Assembly (NCBI RefSeq): GCF_014196535.1 | Contig: NZ_JACIDU010000008.1 | Span: 62,001-126,000 of the forward strand | Direction: 5' to 3' | Length of the DNA: 64,000 nt | Source of the DNA: Allorhizobium borbori | Lineage (GTDB): Bacteria > Pseudomonadota > Alphaproteobacteria > Rhizobiales > Rhizobiaceae | In this document: in pieces, positions 54,332-63,862 of the stretch | Position numbering within the stretch: the stretch's first letter is position 1 | How the letters are laid out: each line of letters opens with the position of its first letter | Notes under the pieces: model-generated | The model's database searches: none | Told to the model about the DNA's origin: nothing | The model's input: only the letters and a program-made list of their open reading frames with translations | Program-made: the position numbers and the translations under genes

Positions 54332-55354
54332 TCAACTCGGGACACTCTCAGGCTCCCTTGCACGCCGGTTCGTTAGGGCCGCCGCGCGAAATGCGCCCGG
54401 CGTTTGGCCGGTCCATTTCCGGAAGGCGCGATGGAAGGCGCCAGGCTCGCTATAGCCCAGTTCGGTGGCGATCTGCGTGATGGCATCGCCTGTCTCGGAC
54501 AAAAATTGTTCGGCGCGTTCTAGCAACACCTCGTCCCGGATCGTGGCAAAGCCTTGCCCCTCTGCCCGCAGGCGACGACGAAGCGTGGCCGATGACAGGC
54601 CAAGTTCCCCGGCCATCGCCTCCAGATCCGGCCAGCGCGCTGCGGGCATTGCGCGCAACTGTCCGCGGATCCTCATCGTCAACTCCTGATCATGGCGATA
54701 GCGAAGGAGAATATTGGCCGGAGCACCACGCAGGAAGGCCTGCAACTGGGCAACATTACGGATATTCGGTAGCGCCAGATAGCGCACATCGAAGGCGAGA
54801 AGGCTTCGTTCGGCGTCGAAACGAACCGGCGCACCAAAGAACTGCAGGTAATCGGCCCGGTTTTCGGGTGCCGGGCCGGCAAAGTCGACCCGCCGGAGCG
54901 GGATCTGCCGGCCCACCAGCCAGCAGGCCAGCCCCATGACAAGAAGCCAGTAAGTGCGGTCGGCAAAGGCAGGCCGCGCGCCTCTCCGGTCTTGCAGCAC
55001 GATCTCGGCTTCCACCCCGTGAACCAGATGCAATTCGCCCCAGGGATCATCGAGGACAACGCGCAGGAACCGCAATATTCGCCGCACCGCTTGCCCGAGT
55101 GTCTTCGCGCTCAGCACCGCATGCCCCATCAGCGTGAAACTGCCCGGCCGCATCGCGCGCGCGCCAAGAGCGAAGAACTCGTCACCCGCGGCTTCGGCAA
55201 TGGCCAGCCACAACCGTCCATACGCCTCGTTGTCCACCGGATGGCCGCGTGTCACCCCCGTTTCGTCAAGAATTCGAGCGGGATCGACACCCGCTGCTTC
55301 CGCATAGAACAGGATATCCTCGACAAACCCCGCCGTGATGGACCTGCGCTCCAT
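54332..55354 (-). CDS. AraC-family regulator with arabinose-binding-like N-terminal domain
   Basis: The 340-aa regulator has an N-terminal arabinose_bd-type region (about 15-200; RILDETGVTRGHPVDNEAYGRLW) and a C-terminal AraC helix-turn-helix pair (about 240-330; LGLSSATLRRRLRAEGQGF, ITQIATELGYSEPGAFHRAFRKW). It is of the OruR/ArgR-like type that often controls fatty-acid or amino-acid catabolic genes. It diverges across 382 bp from the acyl-CoA operon, its likely target; MmsR, which controls mmsAB in Pseudomonas, is also AraC-type. ATG at 55354 follows GGGAG. An extended frame upstream is not credible. Confidence 0.87.
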   Translation of the reverse strand: MERRSITAGFVEDILFYAEAAGVDPARILDETGVTRGHPVDNEAYGRLWLAIAEAAGDEFFALGARAMRPGSFTLMGHAVLSAKTLGQAVRRILRFLRVVLDDPWGELHLVHGVEAEIVLQDRRGARPAFADRTYWLLVMGLACWLVGRQIPLRRVDFAGPAPENRADYLQFFGAPVRFDAERSLLAFDVRYLALPNIRNVAQLQAFLRGAPANILLRYRHDQELTMRIRGQLRAMPAARWPDLEAMAGELGLSSATLRRRLRAEGQGFATIRDEVLLERAEQFLSETGDAITQIATELGYSEPGAFHRAFRKWTGQTPGAFRAAALTNRRAREPESVPS

Positions 55355-55502
55355 GGTTGTCTCCCAGCTATGGCATTTCTGCTCATAAATTATGTGCAGC
55401 CTTGTCATTGTTTGCAATGACAAGGCGGATTTATCTTTCCCCAGCGTTCCGGGAGGACAAGGAGGGCACGACCCGACTTGCGGAGCCAAGGGAGGAGTAC
55501 CC

Positions 55503-55643
55503 ATGAACACCAAACCCGTCTTTCGGGCGCTTCCGGCCAGACAAAGGCCGTGGAGCACGGCCGCGCCGCACCCGAAATGTGCTGCCGACATGCACATCGA
55601 CGACCGGCCCAATCTTCTTTCAGGCCGCACCACCGCCCCTTGA
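55503..55643 (+). CDS. Possible 46-aa leader ORF or gene remnant
   Basis: A 46-codon frame starting MNTKPVFRALPARQR follows an excellent AAGGGAGGAG ribosome site (55488-55497), 93 bp upstream of the acyl-CoA operon. The product is basic, Pro- and His-rich, contains one Cys, and I recognise no family. It may be a regulatory leader peptide, the 5' stub of a deleted gene, or chance. Together with the inverted repeat at 55650-55689 it fills the 382-bp gap 55355-55736. Kept because the ribosome site is stronger than that of the next gene. Confidence 0.3.
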   Translation: MNTKPVFRALPARQRPWSTAAPHPKCAADMHIDDRPNLLSGRTTAP

Positions 55644-55649
55644 GCGCAC

Positions 55650-55689
55650 CAAGACGCTGTCACCGAAGCGTGTTCTCCAGCGCGTCTTG
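55650..55689. promoter_or_regulatory. Inverted repeat before the acyl-CoA operon
   Basis: CAAGACGC (55650-55657) and GCGTCTTG (55682-55689) are perfect 8-bp inverted repeats separated by 24 bp, between the 46-codon frame and the SDR start at 55737. They could be half-sites of a regulator or an RNA stem. The spacing is long for a simple operator and there is no T-run for a terminator. Confidence 0.35.
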
Positions 55690-55736
55690 CTGCGCGCCGG
55701 GCCGCGGTTCAGTTACCAGTTGCGAGGACCATTGGA

Positions 55737-56504
55737 ATGAATCTCGAGAATAAAGTCTTCCTCATCACCGGAGCCGGGTCTGGCCTTGGCGCGGCTGTCG
55801 CCGCCATGGCGGTCGCGGCGGGCGCCTCTGTTCTTTTGCTGGATGTAAATGCCGAAGGCGGTCAGGCCACGGCCGAAAAGCTCGGCCCTGCCGCAACCTT
55901 CGTGAAGACCGATGTGACCTCCGACACCCAGGGCGAAGCCGCGGTGCAGGCCGCGCTGGCCGCCCATGGCCGGATCGATGTTCTGGTGAATTGCGCCGGC
56001 ATCGCGCCGGGTGAGAAGATTCTTGGCCGCAACGGCCCGCACAAGCTCGACAGCTTTGCCCGGGCGGTAACGATCAACCTTGTCGGCACGTTCAACATGC
56101 TGCGCCTCGCCGCGCAGGCCATGGAACGGAACGCGCCCGGCGAGGACGGCGAACGCGGCGTCATCGTCAACACCGCGTCCGTAGCTGCCTTTGACGGGCA
56201 GATCGGTCAGGCGGCCTATGCCGCTTCCAAGGGCGGTGTCGCGGCGCTGACGCTCCCCGCCGCCCGAGAGCTCGCCCGCTTCGGCATCCGGGTCGTCACC
56301 ATTGCTCCCGGCATTTTCGAAACGCCGATGATGGCTGGCATGCCGCAGGAGGTTCAGGACAGTCTCGGAGCGTCCGTTCCCTTCCCCTCGCGGCTCGGAA
56401 AGCCGCAGGAATACGCCGCCCTCGTCAGGCACATCATCGAAAACCGGATGCTGAATGGCGAGGTCATCCGCCTGGATGGCGCGCTGCGCATGGCGCCGAA
56501 GTGA
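55737..56504 (+). CDS. Short-chain 3-hydroxyacyl-CoA dehydrogenase (HSD17B10-like SDR)
   Basis: The 255-aa SDR resembles type II 3-hydroxyacyl-CoA/3-hydroxy-2-methylbutyryl-CoA dehydrogenase. It has GAGSGLG (12-18), D41 at the end of strand two (NAD+ preference), NCAGIA near 90, S-V-A-A-F, YAASKGG with catalytic Tyr/Lys, and the long insertion ([14 protein letters not shown]) typical of HSD10-like enzymes. It oxidises 3-hydroxyacyl-CoA to 3-ketoacyl-CoA before the thiolase encoded 12 bp downstream. The family points to isoleucine or short-chain acyl-CoA breakdown. Confidence 0.85.
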   Translation: MNLENKVFLITGAGSGLGAAVAAMAVAAGASVLLLDVNAEGGQATAEKLGPAATFVKTDVTSDTQGEAAVQAALAAHGRIDVLVNCAGIAPGEKILGRNGPHKLDSFARAVTINLVGTFNMLRLAAQAMERNAPGEDGERGVIVNTASVAAFDGQIGQAAYAASKGGVAALTLPAARELARFGIRVVTIAPGIFETPMMAGMPQEVQDSLGASVPFPSRLGKPQEYAALVRHIIENRMLNGEVIRLDGALRMAPK

Positions 56505-56516
56505 AAGGAAAGTGAG

Positions 56517-57707
56517 ATGGATAGCAAAGATCCAGTCGTCATTGTGGGCATGGCCCGCACACCGATGGGTGGCTTCATGGGCGATCTGGCGGGTGTGGAG
56601 GCACCGGAACTCGGTGCAACGGCTATCCGCGCCGCCCTCGCCCGCGCCGGGCTTGCCCCCGAAACGGTGGAAGAGGTCATCATGGGCTGCGTCCTGCCGG
56701 CCGGCCTCGGTCAGGCGCCGGCACGTCAGGCAGCGCTGAAAGGCGGCCTGGCGCTTTCTGCCGGAGCAACGACAGTGAACAAGATGTGCGGTTCGGGCAT
56801 GAAGGCAGCGATGCTGGCCCATGATCTCATCGCTGCCGGCTCGGCGGAAATCGTCGTGGCCGGCGGCATGGAGAGCATGACCAACGCGCCCTACCTGCTG
56901 CCGAAGGCGCGGCAGGGCATGCGCATGGGCCATGGTCAGGTAATGGACCACATGTTCCTCGATGGGCTGGAAGATGCCTATGACAAGGGTCGCCTGATGG
57001 GCACCTTCGCCGAGGATTGCGCCGAAGCCTATCAGTTTACCCGCGAGGCGCAGGACAGCTTCGCCATCCGATCGCTTGCCCGCGCGCAGGAAGCGATTGC
57101 CACCGGTCGCTTCAAGGCAGAAATCGCCGCCGTGACCGTGAAGCAAGGCAAGGCCGAAACGGTGATCGACACGGACGAACAGCCGGGCAAGGCAAGGCCG
57201 GAAAAAATCCCCACGCTGAAGCCCGCCTTCCGCAAGGATGGCACCGTGACGGCAGCCAATGCATCTTCGATTTCCGATGGCGCCGCCGCCCTTGTGCTGA
57301 TGCGGCTTTCGGAAGCAGAGCGTCGGGGCCTGACGCCGCTTGCCCGCATTGCCGGCCATGCAACACATGCGCAAGCACCCAACCTTTTCGCCACCGCGCC
57401 TATCGGCGCTCTCGGCAAGCTCGCCGAGAAAACCGGCTGGGCGCTCAGGGATGTCGATCTGTTCGAGATCAATGAAGCCTTCGCGGTGGTGACGATGGCG
57501 GCCATGCGTGATCTCGCCCTTCCCGACGACAAGGTCAATGTGAATGGCGGTGCCTGTGCGTTGGGCCATCCCATCGGCGCCTCGGGCGCGCGGGTTCTGG
57601 TGACATTGCTCGCGGCCCTTGCCGAACGCGGGCTGGATCGCGGCATGGCTTCGCTCTGCATCGGCGGCGGTGAGGCAACGGCAATCGCAGTTGAAAGGAT
57701 TCACTGA
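56517..57707 (+). CDS. Acetyl-CoA C-acyltransferase (thiolase)
   Basis: The 396-aa degradative-type thiolase has nucleophile Cys in [11 protein letters not shown] (about 92), catalytic His in [17 protein letters not shown] (about 351) and second Cys in CIGGGEATA near the C-terminus. It cleaves 3-ketoacyl-CoA, in this context probably 2-methylacetoacetyl-CoA or acetoacetyl-CoA. It follows the SDR by 12 bp and its stop overlaps the acyl-CoA dehydrogenase start by one base. Confidence 0.92.
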   Translation: MDSKDPVVIVGMARTPMGGFMGDLAGVEAPELGATAIRAALARAGLAPETVEEVIMGCVLPAGLGQAPARQAALKGGLALSAGATTVNKMCGSGMKAAMLAHDLIAAGSAEIVVAGGMESMTNAPYLLPKARQGMRMGHGQVMDHMFLDGLEDAYDKGRLMGTFAEDCAEAYQFTREAQDSFAIRSLARAQEAIATGRFKAEIAAVTVKQGKAETVIDTDEQPGKARPEKIPTLKPAFRKDGTVTAANASSISDGAAALVLMRLSEAERRGLTPLARIAGHATHAQAPNLFATAPIGALGKLAEKTGWALRDVDLFEINEAFAVVTMAAMRDLALPDDKVNVNGGACALGHPIGASGARVLVTLLAALAERGLDRGMASLCIGGGEATAIAVERIH

Positions 57708-58834
57708 TGTTCCTTACGGATACCCAGGAAGCGCTGCGCGATGCCGCACACAGCTTTGCCACCGAACGCCTTGCCCCCGGCGCGGCGAACCGCGACCGCA
57801 ACCACACCTTTCCGCGCGAGGCGCTCAGCGAAATGGGCGAACTCGGCTTTCTGGGCATGCTGGTGCCCGAAGCCTATGGTGGATCGGAAACCGGCATTGT
57901 CGCCTATGCGCTGGCGCTGGAGGAGATCGCCGCCGCTGAAGGCGCAACCTCGACGATCGTCTCCGTGCATTCCTCCGTCGGTTGCGTCCCGATCCTCAAA
58001 TACGGCACGGAGGAGCAGAAAGCCCGCTTCCTGCCGAAAATGGCCTCCGGCGAATGGATCGGCGCCTTCGCGCTGACCGAGCCGCAGGCGGGATCGGATG
58101 CCTCCAACCTGCGAACCCGCGCCCGGCGCGATGGCGACCATTACGTCATCGATGGCGCCAAGCAGTTCATCACCTCCGGCAAGAACGGCGATGTCGTCAT
58201 CGTCTTCGCGGTTACCGACCCGGCAGCGGGCAAGAAGGGCATCTCGGCCTTCATCGTCCCGACCACCACGCCGGGTTATGAAGTTGTTTCCGTGGAGCAC
58301 AAGCTTGGCCAGCACGCCTCCGACACCTGCGCGCTCAGCTTTACCGGCATGCGGGTACCGGTTGAAAATCGCCTCGGGGAAGAAGGCGAAGGCTACAAGA
58401 TCGCGCTCTCGAATCTGGAAGGCGGCCGCATCGGCATCGCCGCGCAAGCGGTGGGCATGGCCCGGGCCGCATATGAGGCCGCCGTTGCCTATGCCAAGGA
58501 ACGGCCGGCCTTCGGCAAGCCGATCATCGAACATCAGGCGATCAGCTTCAAGCTGGCCGACATGGCCACACAGGTCGATGCGGCACGACTGATGGTGCTG
58601 CGGGCTGCGGCGCTTCGCGATGCCGGTCAGCCCTGCCTGACCGAAGCCAGCATGGCCAAGCTCTTTGCTTCGGAAATGGCCGAGAAGGTCTGCTCTTCGG
58701 CAATCCAGATCTTCGGCGGCTATGGCTATCTCGCCGACTATCCGGTCGAACGCATCTATCGCGATGTGCGCGTCACGCAAATTTACGAAGGCACGAGCGA
58801 AGTGCAGCGGCTCGTGATCGCGCGGGGTCTCTGA
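57707..58834 (+). CDS. Acyl-CoA dehydrogenase (short/branched chain)
   Basis: The 375-aa FAD enzyme catalyses alpha,beta-dehydrogenation of acyl-CoA and passes electrons to electron-transfer flavoprotein. [16 protein letters not shown] and [11 protein letters not shown] form the FAD/substrate region. [35 protein letters not shown] contains the conserved C-terminal Glu (IYEGTSE) expected as catalytic base. Short-chain and 2-methyl-branched dehydrogenases share this layout. Translation is coupled to the thiolase by TGATG. Confidence 0.91.
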   Translation: MFLTDTQEALRDAAHSFATERLAPGAANRDRNHTFPREALSEMGELGFLGMLVPEAYGGSETGIVAYALALEEIAAAEGATSTIVSVHSSVGCVPILKYGTEEQKARFLPKMASGEWIGAFALTEPQAGSDASNLRTRARRDGDHYVIDGAKQFITSGKNGDVVIVFAVTDPAAGKKGISAFIVPTTTPGYEVVSVEHKLGQHASDTCALSFTGMRVPVENRLGEEGEGYKIALSNLEGGRIGIAAQAVGMARAAYEAAVAYAKERPAFGKPIIEHQAISFKLADMATQVDAARLMVLRAAALRDAGQPCLTEASMAKLFASEMAEKVCSSAIQIFGGYGYLADYPVERIYRDVRVTQIYEGTSEVQRLVIARGL

Positions 58835-58897
58835 CCCATGGCCGGCGGTCTGAGCGTCCGCGACGAACGTCATTATCGAAATCAGCGGGAGGTCATC

Positions 58898-59671
58898 ATG
58901 TATGAAACCATCGAAGTCAGCCAGGAGGGGCGTGTTGCGCTGATCCGCCTGAACAGGCCGAAGCAGCTCAATGCCCTTAACAGCACGGTTGCGCGTGAGA
59001 TCATCGCGGCAACGGAAGCCATTGAGAAAGACCACACGATCGGTGCGATTGTGCTGACGGGTTCGGAGCGCGCCTTTGCCGCCGGCGCCGATATTTCAGA
59101 AATGGCCGGAAAAACCGCTTCGGACATGATCGAGGCGGATTTCTTTGCCGAATGGGAGCGTTTTACCCGTTGCCGCACACCGAAAATCGCAGCCGTCAAC
59201 GGCTACGCGCTCGGAGGCGGGTGCGAACTGATGATGATGTGCGATTTCGCTATTGCCGGTGAAGGCGCGAAATTCGGACAACCGGAGGTCAAGCTCGGCG
59301 TGGTGGCCGGCATGGGCGGCACGCAGCGCATGACAAGGCTGATCGGCCGCGCGCGCTCCATGGAAATGCATCTGACCGGCCGGACCATGGGGGCCGCCGA
59401 AGCCTTGCAGGCCGGCCTCGTCGCCCGTGTCGTCCCCGATGCGGAGGTCGTCTCGACAGCGATGGAATCGGCAAAGCTGATCGCTTCCTACGCCCGTGCC
59501 ACGGTGCGGACCATCCGCGACACGGTGATGCGGGCCGAGGAATTGCCGCTTGCCGAAGGTGTTCACTACGAGCGCGGCCTTTTCCACCGCATGTTCGGCA
59601 CGCAGCACCAGATCGAGGGCATGACGGCGTTCCTCGAAAAGCGGGCACCGCGTTTTCAGGAAGGAGAGTGA
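58898..59671 (+). CDS. Enoyl-CoA hydratase
   Basis: The 257-aa crotonase-fold enzyme hydrates 2-enoyl-CoA to 3-hydroxyacyl-CoA. It has the oxyanion-hole segment AFAAGADISEM (about 61-71), ALGGGCELMMMCD (about 105-117), and the two catalytic glutamates expected in GGGCEL and PEVKLGVVAGMGGTQ. ATG at 58898 has GGGAGG before it; the open frame back to 58838 has no site. It completes the beta-oxidation set with the dehydrogenase, SDR and thiolase. Confidence 0.92.
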   Translation: MYETIEVSQEGRVALIRLNRPKQLNALNSTVAREIIAATEAIEKDHTIGAIVLTGSERAFAAGADISEMAGKTASDMIEADFFAEWERFTRCRTPKIAAVNGYALGGGCELMMMCDFAIAGEGAKFGQPEVKLGVVAGMGGTQRMTRLIGRARSMEMHLTGRTMGAAEALQAGLVARVVPDAEVVSTAMESAKLIASYARATVRTIRDTVMRAEELPLAEGVHYERGLFHRMFGTQHQIEGMTAFLEKRAPRFQEGE

Positions 59672-60978
59672 TGAATATGTCGAATGCAAATGACCGTTAC
59701 GCCGGCAAGCTGCGCACCGCCGAAGAAGCCGCACGCCTGATCGAATCCGGCTCCAAGGTTTGCCTTGCCATCAGCGTTTCCCAGCCGCCGGGCCTTCTTC
59801 AGGCGCTCGCGGCCCGTGAGGATGTCGAGAACATCGATCTTTATTACCTTTTGTCTTCCGGCAACGCGAAATCGGTCCTGACGACGCCGCTGCGCAAAAG
59901 GATCCGTCCGATCAGCCTGTTCAGCGGCGCCATCGAACGGAAGCTCGACGCCGAGGCCATTGCCCTTGGCTTGCCCCGTATCGATTTCATTCCCTGCTCC
60001 TTCAGCCAGGCCTCGAAAATCCTCTGCCCGATCGTCGATACCTTTCTTGTGATGGTGTCGCCGCCGGACGAGCGCGGTTACTTCAATCTCGGCGTCAACG
60101 CCTCCTATTCGGTGGCGCTTGCCCGCAGCGCCAGAAAAATCATCGTCGAGGTCAATCCGTCGATGCCGCGCGTTTACGGCAACGACCAGATTCATATCAA
60201 TGATGTGGCGGCGGTGATCGAACATCAATCGGCGCTGCCGGAGTTTCCATCCGGGGACCTGAGGCCGGAAGACAAGGCCATAGCAGGCCACATCGGCACC
60301 GTCATCGATGATGGTGCCTGCCTGCAATTGGGTATCGGCGGAATTCCGGATGCCGTCTGCTCCGTTCTTTCGAACCACCGCCATCTCAGCGCCCATACCG
60401 AACTCATGACGCCGGGCATGGCCAAGCTGATGCAGGACGGCATAGTGGATAACAGCCGGAAGACGACCGATCCGGGCAAGACCGTCTTTACGCTCACCCT
60501 GGGCGACAGGGCGCTTTACGACTTCCTGCACGATAATCCCGAAGTCATGGCAAGGCCGGTGGAATACACCAACAACCCCGCTGTCATTTGCCAGAACGAT
60601 AACGTGGTTTCGGTCAATTCCACGCTGGAGATCGATCTGGAAGGCAACTGCAATTCCGAATTCGCCAATGGAAACCAGTTCAGCGGAACCGGCGGCCAGC
60701 TCGACTTCGTGCGCGGCGCGGGGGCGTCCATGAATGGCAAGTCGATCATCGCCTGCCATTCCACCGCTTCCAAGGGCACCATCTCCAAGATCGTTCCCCG
60801 CCTGAGCGGCCCCGTCACGACACCGCGAACCGATGTGCAATACATCACGACGGAATACGGGATCGTCAACCTGCGGGGACTGACGCTGGCAGAACGCGCC
60901 CGGGCGCTGATCGGTCTTGCCCATCCCGATTTCCGGGAAGCGCTCGACCGCGAATACCATGCCCGCTTCGGCGCCTGA
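59671..60978 (+). CDS. Acetyl-CoA hydrolase/CoA-transferase family protein (4-hydroxybutyrate CoA-transferase-like)
   Basis: The 435-aa class I CoA-transferase-type protein has an N-terminal domain (LRTAEEAARLIESGSKVCL) and a C-terminal domain with LGIGGIPDAV, AHTELMTPGM (likely catalytic Glu), SGTGGQLDFVRGA and TEYGIVNLRGLTLAERA. It probably moves CoA from acetyl- or propionyl-CoA onto the free acid that enters the pathway, since no acyl-CoA ligase is in the operon. Hydrolase activity is the alternative. The start overlaps the hydratase stop; ATG at 59677 is another option. Confidence 0.85.
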   Translation: MNMSNANDRYAGKLRTAEEAARLIESGSKVCLAISVSQPPGLLQALAAREDVENIDLYYLLSSGNAKSVLTTPLRKRIRPISLFSGAIERKLDAEAIALGLPRIDFIPCSFSQASKILCPIVDTFLVMVSPPDERGYFNLGVNASYSVALARSARKIIVEVNPSMPRVYGNDQIHINDVAAVIEHQSALPEFPSGDLRPEDKAIAGHIGTVIDDGACLQLGIGGIPDAVCSVLSNHRHLSAHTELMTPGMAKLMQDGIVDNSRKTTDPGKTVFTLTLGDRALYDFLHDNPEVMARPVEYTNNPAVICQNDNVVSVNSTLEIDLEGNCNSEFANGNQFSGTGGQLDFVRGAGASMNGKSIIACHSTASKGTISKIVPRLSGPVTTPRTDVQYITTEYGIVNLRGLTLAERARALIGLAHPDFREALDREYHARFGA

Positions 60979-60990
60979 GCTCCACCATGT

Positions 60991-61021
60991 AACATCCCGG
61001 CGGTCTCGCCGCCGGGATGTT
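60991..61021. terminator. Bidirectional stem-loop between convergent operons
   Basis: A perfect 13-bp stem joins AACATCCCGGCGG (60991-61003) and CCGCCGGGATGTT (61009-61021) with a five-base loop. It lies in the 69-bp gap between the CoA-transferase stop and the binding-protein stop on the other strand, and is symmetric, so it may terminate both. Short A/T ends only; no long T-run. Confidence 0.7.
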
Positions 61022-61047
61022 CGAAGGAGACCGGTGCCAGAGCCACT

Positions 61048-62250
61048 TCACTTGGCAGTCGGGCAGGTGGTCTGCGAGAGCGGCGCAGCGGTCTGTTCGG
61101 CCGGAATGGTCGAGAGAACGTCGAAATAGTCCCACTCGCTCTTGCTGTCCTTCGGCGATTTCACCTGAACCAGATACATATCGGTGATCATGCGTCCATC
61201 GGCACGGATCCTGCCCGTCTGGGTGAAGTCGTCATTGACCGGCATTTCCCGCATTTTCGCGGCCACGGCGGTGGCGTCGTCGGTCCCCGCCGCCTCGATG
61301 GCCTTGAGGTAATGCAGAACGGCGGAATAGGTCGCGGCATGGATCATGCCGGGCATCACGCCGCGCCGTTCGATGAACTTCTTGGCGAAGGCACGGCTGC
61401 GCTCGTCACGATCCCAGTAATAGGACGTGGCAAACGTCAGACCCTGCGCGCTCTGGAGCCCGAGCGCCTTGACGTCCGACATGACGACGACCATTCCCGC
61501 CAGCGCCTGACCGTTCTGGGCAATGCCGAAATCGGCTGCCTGTTTCAGTGCGTTGACGGTATCGGCACCGCCATTGGCAAGCGCAATAAGCTGCGCGCCG
61601 GAAGACTGCGCCTGCAGGAGGAACGACGAAAAGTCCATTGTTCCCAGCGGATGCTTGACCGAACCGACAATCTTGCCGCCCTTTTCGGTAACGACGCGGG
61701 TGAGGTCGGCAACCATCTGGTGGCCGAAAGCGTAATCGGCGCTCAGGATGAACCAGTCCTTGTAGCCCTTGTCGAGCAACGCGGAAGCCGAAGACACCGA
61801 TTGCGAATAGGTGTCCCAGCCCCAGTGGAAGCCGGTTGGCGAGCATTCCTTGTTCGTCAGCGCGGTGGTGCCGGGGCCGGTCATCAGCGTGATCTTCTTC
61901 AGATCGCGCGCCATGTTGTTGACGGCGATGGCGACGGATGAGCCGGTAAGATCGGCGATTGCATCCACCTGCTCCGTCTCATACCATTTGCGGGCCATGG
62001 CAGACGCAACGTCCGGCTTGGTCTGGTGGTCGGCGGAAATCAGTTCCACCTTGATGCCCTTGGCCGACGGATTGAATTCCTCGATGGCGATTTCTGCAGC
62101 GGCGACAGAGCCCTTGCCGCCAAAATCGGAATAGGTGCCGGACTGGTCGTTCATAACGCCGATCTTGACCGATCCGCCGGACAATTCGGCGGCATTCGAA
62201 ATCGCGCTGGATGCGAGCAGCGCTGCTGCCAGTGTCAGGATTGTCTTCAT
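61048..62250 (-). CDS. Branched-chain amino-acid-type ABC substrate-binding protein
   Basis: The 400-aa exported protein (signal about 1-21, ending SNA) belongs to the LivJ/Peripla_BP_6 family. It has VKIGVMNDQSGTYSDFGGKG, LISADHQTKPDVASA, WFILSADYAFGHQM and GGADTVNALKQAADFG. No LivHMGF genes are in the window, so the importer partners are elsewhere or beyond 64000. Linkage to mmsA (77 bp upstream) suggests a branched-chain amino or keto acid ligand, but family members also bind short-chain amides, urea and aromatic acids. ATG at 62250 follows GGGAGG. Confidence 0.87.
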   Translation of the reverse strand: MKTILTLAAALLASSAISNAAELSGGSVKIGVMNDQSGTYSDFGGKGSVAAAEIAIEEFNPSAKGIKVELISADHQTKPDVASAMARKWYETEQVDAIADLTGSSVAIAVNNMARDLKKITLMTGPGTTALTNKECSPTGFHWGWDTYSQSVSSASALLDKGYKDWFILSADYAFGHQMVADLTRVVTEKGGKIVGSVKHPLGTMDFSSFLLQAQSSGAQLIALANGGADTVNALKQAADFGIAQNGQALAGMVVVMSDVKALGLQSAQGLTFATSYYWDRDERSRAFAKKFIERRGVMPGMIHAATYSAVLHYLKAIEAAGTDDATAVAAKMREMPVNDDFTQTGRIRADGRMITDMYLVQVKSPKDSKSEWDYFDVLSTIPAEQTAAPLSQTTCPTAK

Positions 62251-62327
62251 TCTTGTTTCCTCCCGTTGAAAATCGCCGAGATCTTCGGCCCCACGCCTCC
62301 CGCATGTGGTCAAAGACCGCGAAAGCA

Positions 62328-63839
62328 TCAGTTATTGCTCGGAAAATCGAGTGACATCTTGCCGGGGACTGCGCCTGCCATTTCCGGCGCTGGCCAGCGT
62401 TGCGATACGGTCTTCATCTTGGTGTAGAAGCGGGCCGCATCGGGACCGAACATATGGGCATCGCCGAATTTCGAACGTCGCAGGCCGCCGAAATTGTGGT
62501 GACCAACCGGCACCGGCACTGGCACGTTGACGCCCAGCATGCCTGCCTCCACCTCCTCGCAGAAATCATGCGCAGCACCACCCGACCGGGTGAAGATGAC
62601 CGCGCCATTGCCGTATTCATGGGCGTTCACCACCTCGATGGCCTCCTGAAGACTGGCCACGCGCATCACGCCACGAACCGGGCCGAAGATCTCCTCACGC
62701 CAGAGCTGCATGTTGCGCGTCACCCGGTCGACCAGAGACGGGCCCGTGAAATAGCCGTTCTCATGACCGCCAACGGTCAGGCCGCGACCATCGATGACCA
62801 GTTCACCACCCTCCTCGATGGAGCGCTGGATCGCGTTTTCCACGGCATCGCGCGCTGCCTTCGTCACCACCGGGCCGAAATCGGCCGTGGCGTCGTCATA
62901 GGGACCAACCTTCAACGTCCCGATCTTCGTCTTGACCAGCGCGAGGAGCCGTTCCGCCGTCTGCTCGCCCACACAAACCAGCAGCGACACCGCCATGCAG
63001 CGTTGCGAGGCCGAGCCATAACCGGCGCTGACGAAGGCCGCAGCGGCCGCTTCCAGATCGGCATCCGGCATGACGACCATATGGTTCTTGCCGCCGGTAT
63101 AGGCGGCCACCCGTTTGTTGTGCCGGCAGCCCTTCTGGTAAATATACTCGCCGATGCGGGTGGAGCCGACAAAACTGACGGCCGGAATGCCCGGATGTTC
63201 GAGAATGGCGTCAACCGCCTCCGCGTCGCCGTTCACGACGTTCCACACGCCCGCCGGCAGACCGGCCTCCGCCCACAGATCGCTCAGCATGGCAGATGCA
63301 CCCGGCACGCGCTCGGAAGGCTTGACGATGACGGCATTGCCGGTGGCAATCGCCATGCTTGCCATCATCAGCGGCACCATCACCGGAAAATTGAACGGCG
63401 CGATGCAGGCGACGACGCCAACCGGCATACGCAGCGAAAACGTATCGATGCCGCCGCCGACATTGCGGGAATATTCGCCCTTCGTTACCTGCGGCGCGTT
63501 GGTGGCGAACTCCACCGCCTCCAGAGCGCGCCCGATCTCGCCCTTGGCATCCGAAATCGTCTTGCCGTTCTCAAGACCGCAGATTGCCGCCAGCTTGTCG
63601 GTATCGCGGATCAATAGTTCACGCATGCGGAAGATGACGGCAAGCCGCCGGGCCTGCGAGGCATTGGCCCATTCCCGTCCCGCCTTGCGCGCCACGGCCA
63701 CAGCCTCGTCCACCGTCGCCCGGTCGGCATAGGCTGCGTGGTAAAGCTCCGCGCCGGTGGACGGATTGAAGACCGCCCCGCTGCGGGCAGAAGGGGATGC
63801 GACGAAGGCGCCGCCGATATAGTGTCGAGAACCGTACAT
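62328..63839 (-). CDS. mmsA: Methylmalonate-semialdehyde dehydrogenase (CoA-acylating)
   Basis: The 503-aa aldehyde dehydrogenase makes propionyl-CoA from methylmalonate semialdehyde, CoA and NAD+ in valine catabolism. It carries MMSDH-specific features: catalytic C281 in SQRCMAV and N252 in GGKNHMVV where ordinary ALDHs have the general-base Glu, allowing CoA acylation. FNFPVMVPLMM and GRIDTFS-like regions are also present. ATG at 63839 has GGAGAAAG before it. It is preceded on the same strand by a mmsB-like gene and followed by an orphan binding-protein gene. Confidence 0.92.
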   Translation of the reverse strand: MYGSRHYIGGAFVASPSARSGAVFNPSTGAELYHAAYADRATVDEAVAVARKAGREWANASQARRLAVIFRMRELLIRDTDKLAAICGLENGKTISDAKGEIGRALEAVEFATNAPQVTKGEYSRNVGGGIDTFSLRMPVGVVACIAPFNFPVMVPLMMASMAIATGNAVIVKPSERVPGASAMLSDLWAEAGLPAGVWNVVNGDAEAVDAILEHPGIPAVSFVGSTRIGEYIYQKGCRHNKRVAAYTGGKNHMVVMPDADLEAAAAAFVSAGYGSASQRCMAVSLLVCVGEQTAERLLALVKTKIGTLKVGPYDDATADFGPVVTKAARDAVENAIQRSIEEGGELVIDGRGLTVGGHENGYFTGPSLVDRVTRNMQLWREEIFGPVRGVMRVASLQEAIEVVNAHEYGNGAVIFTRSGGAAHDFCEEVEAGMLGVNVPVPVPVGHHNFGGLRRSKFGDAHMFGPDAARFYTKMKTVSQRWPAPEMAGAVPGKMSLDFPSNN

Positions 63840-63862
63840 GGCTTTCTCCGGTTATAGGGATT

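Noticed and set aside
55713-57704. A 663-codon - strand frame opposite the SDR and thiolase genes
   Set aside because: Antisense of two enzymes with intact catalytic motifs; rich in His/Arg/Gly as expected of such shadows.
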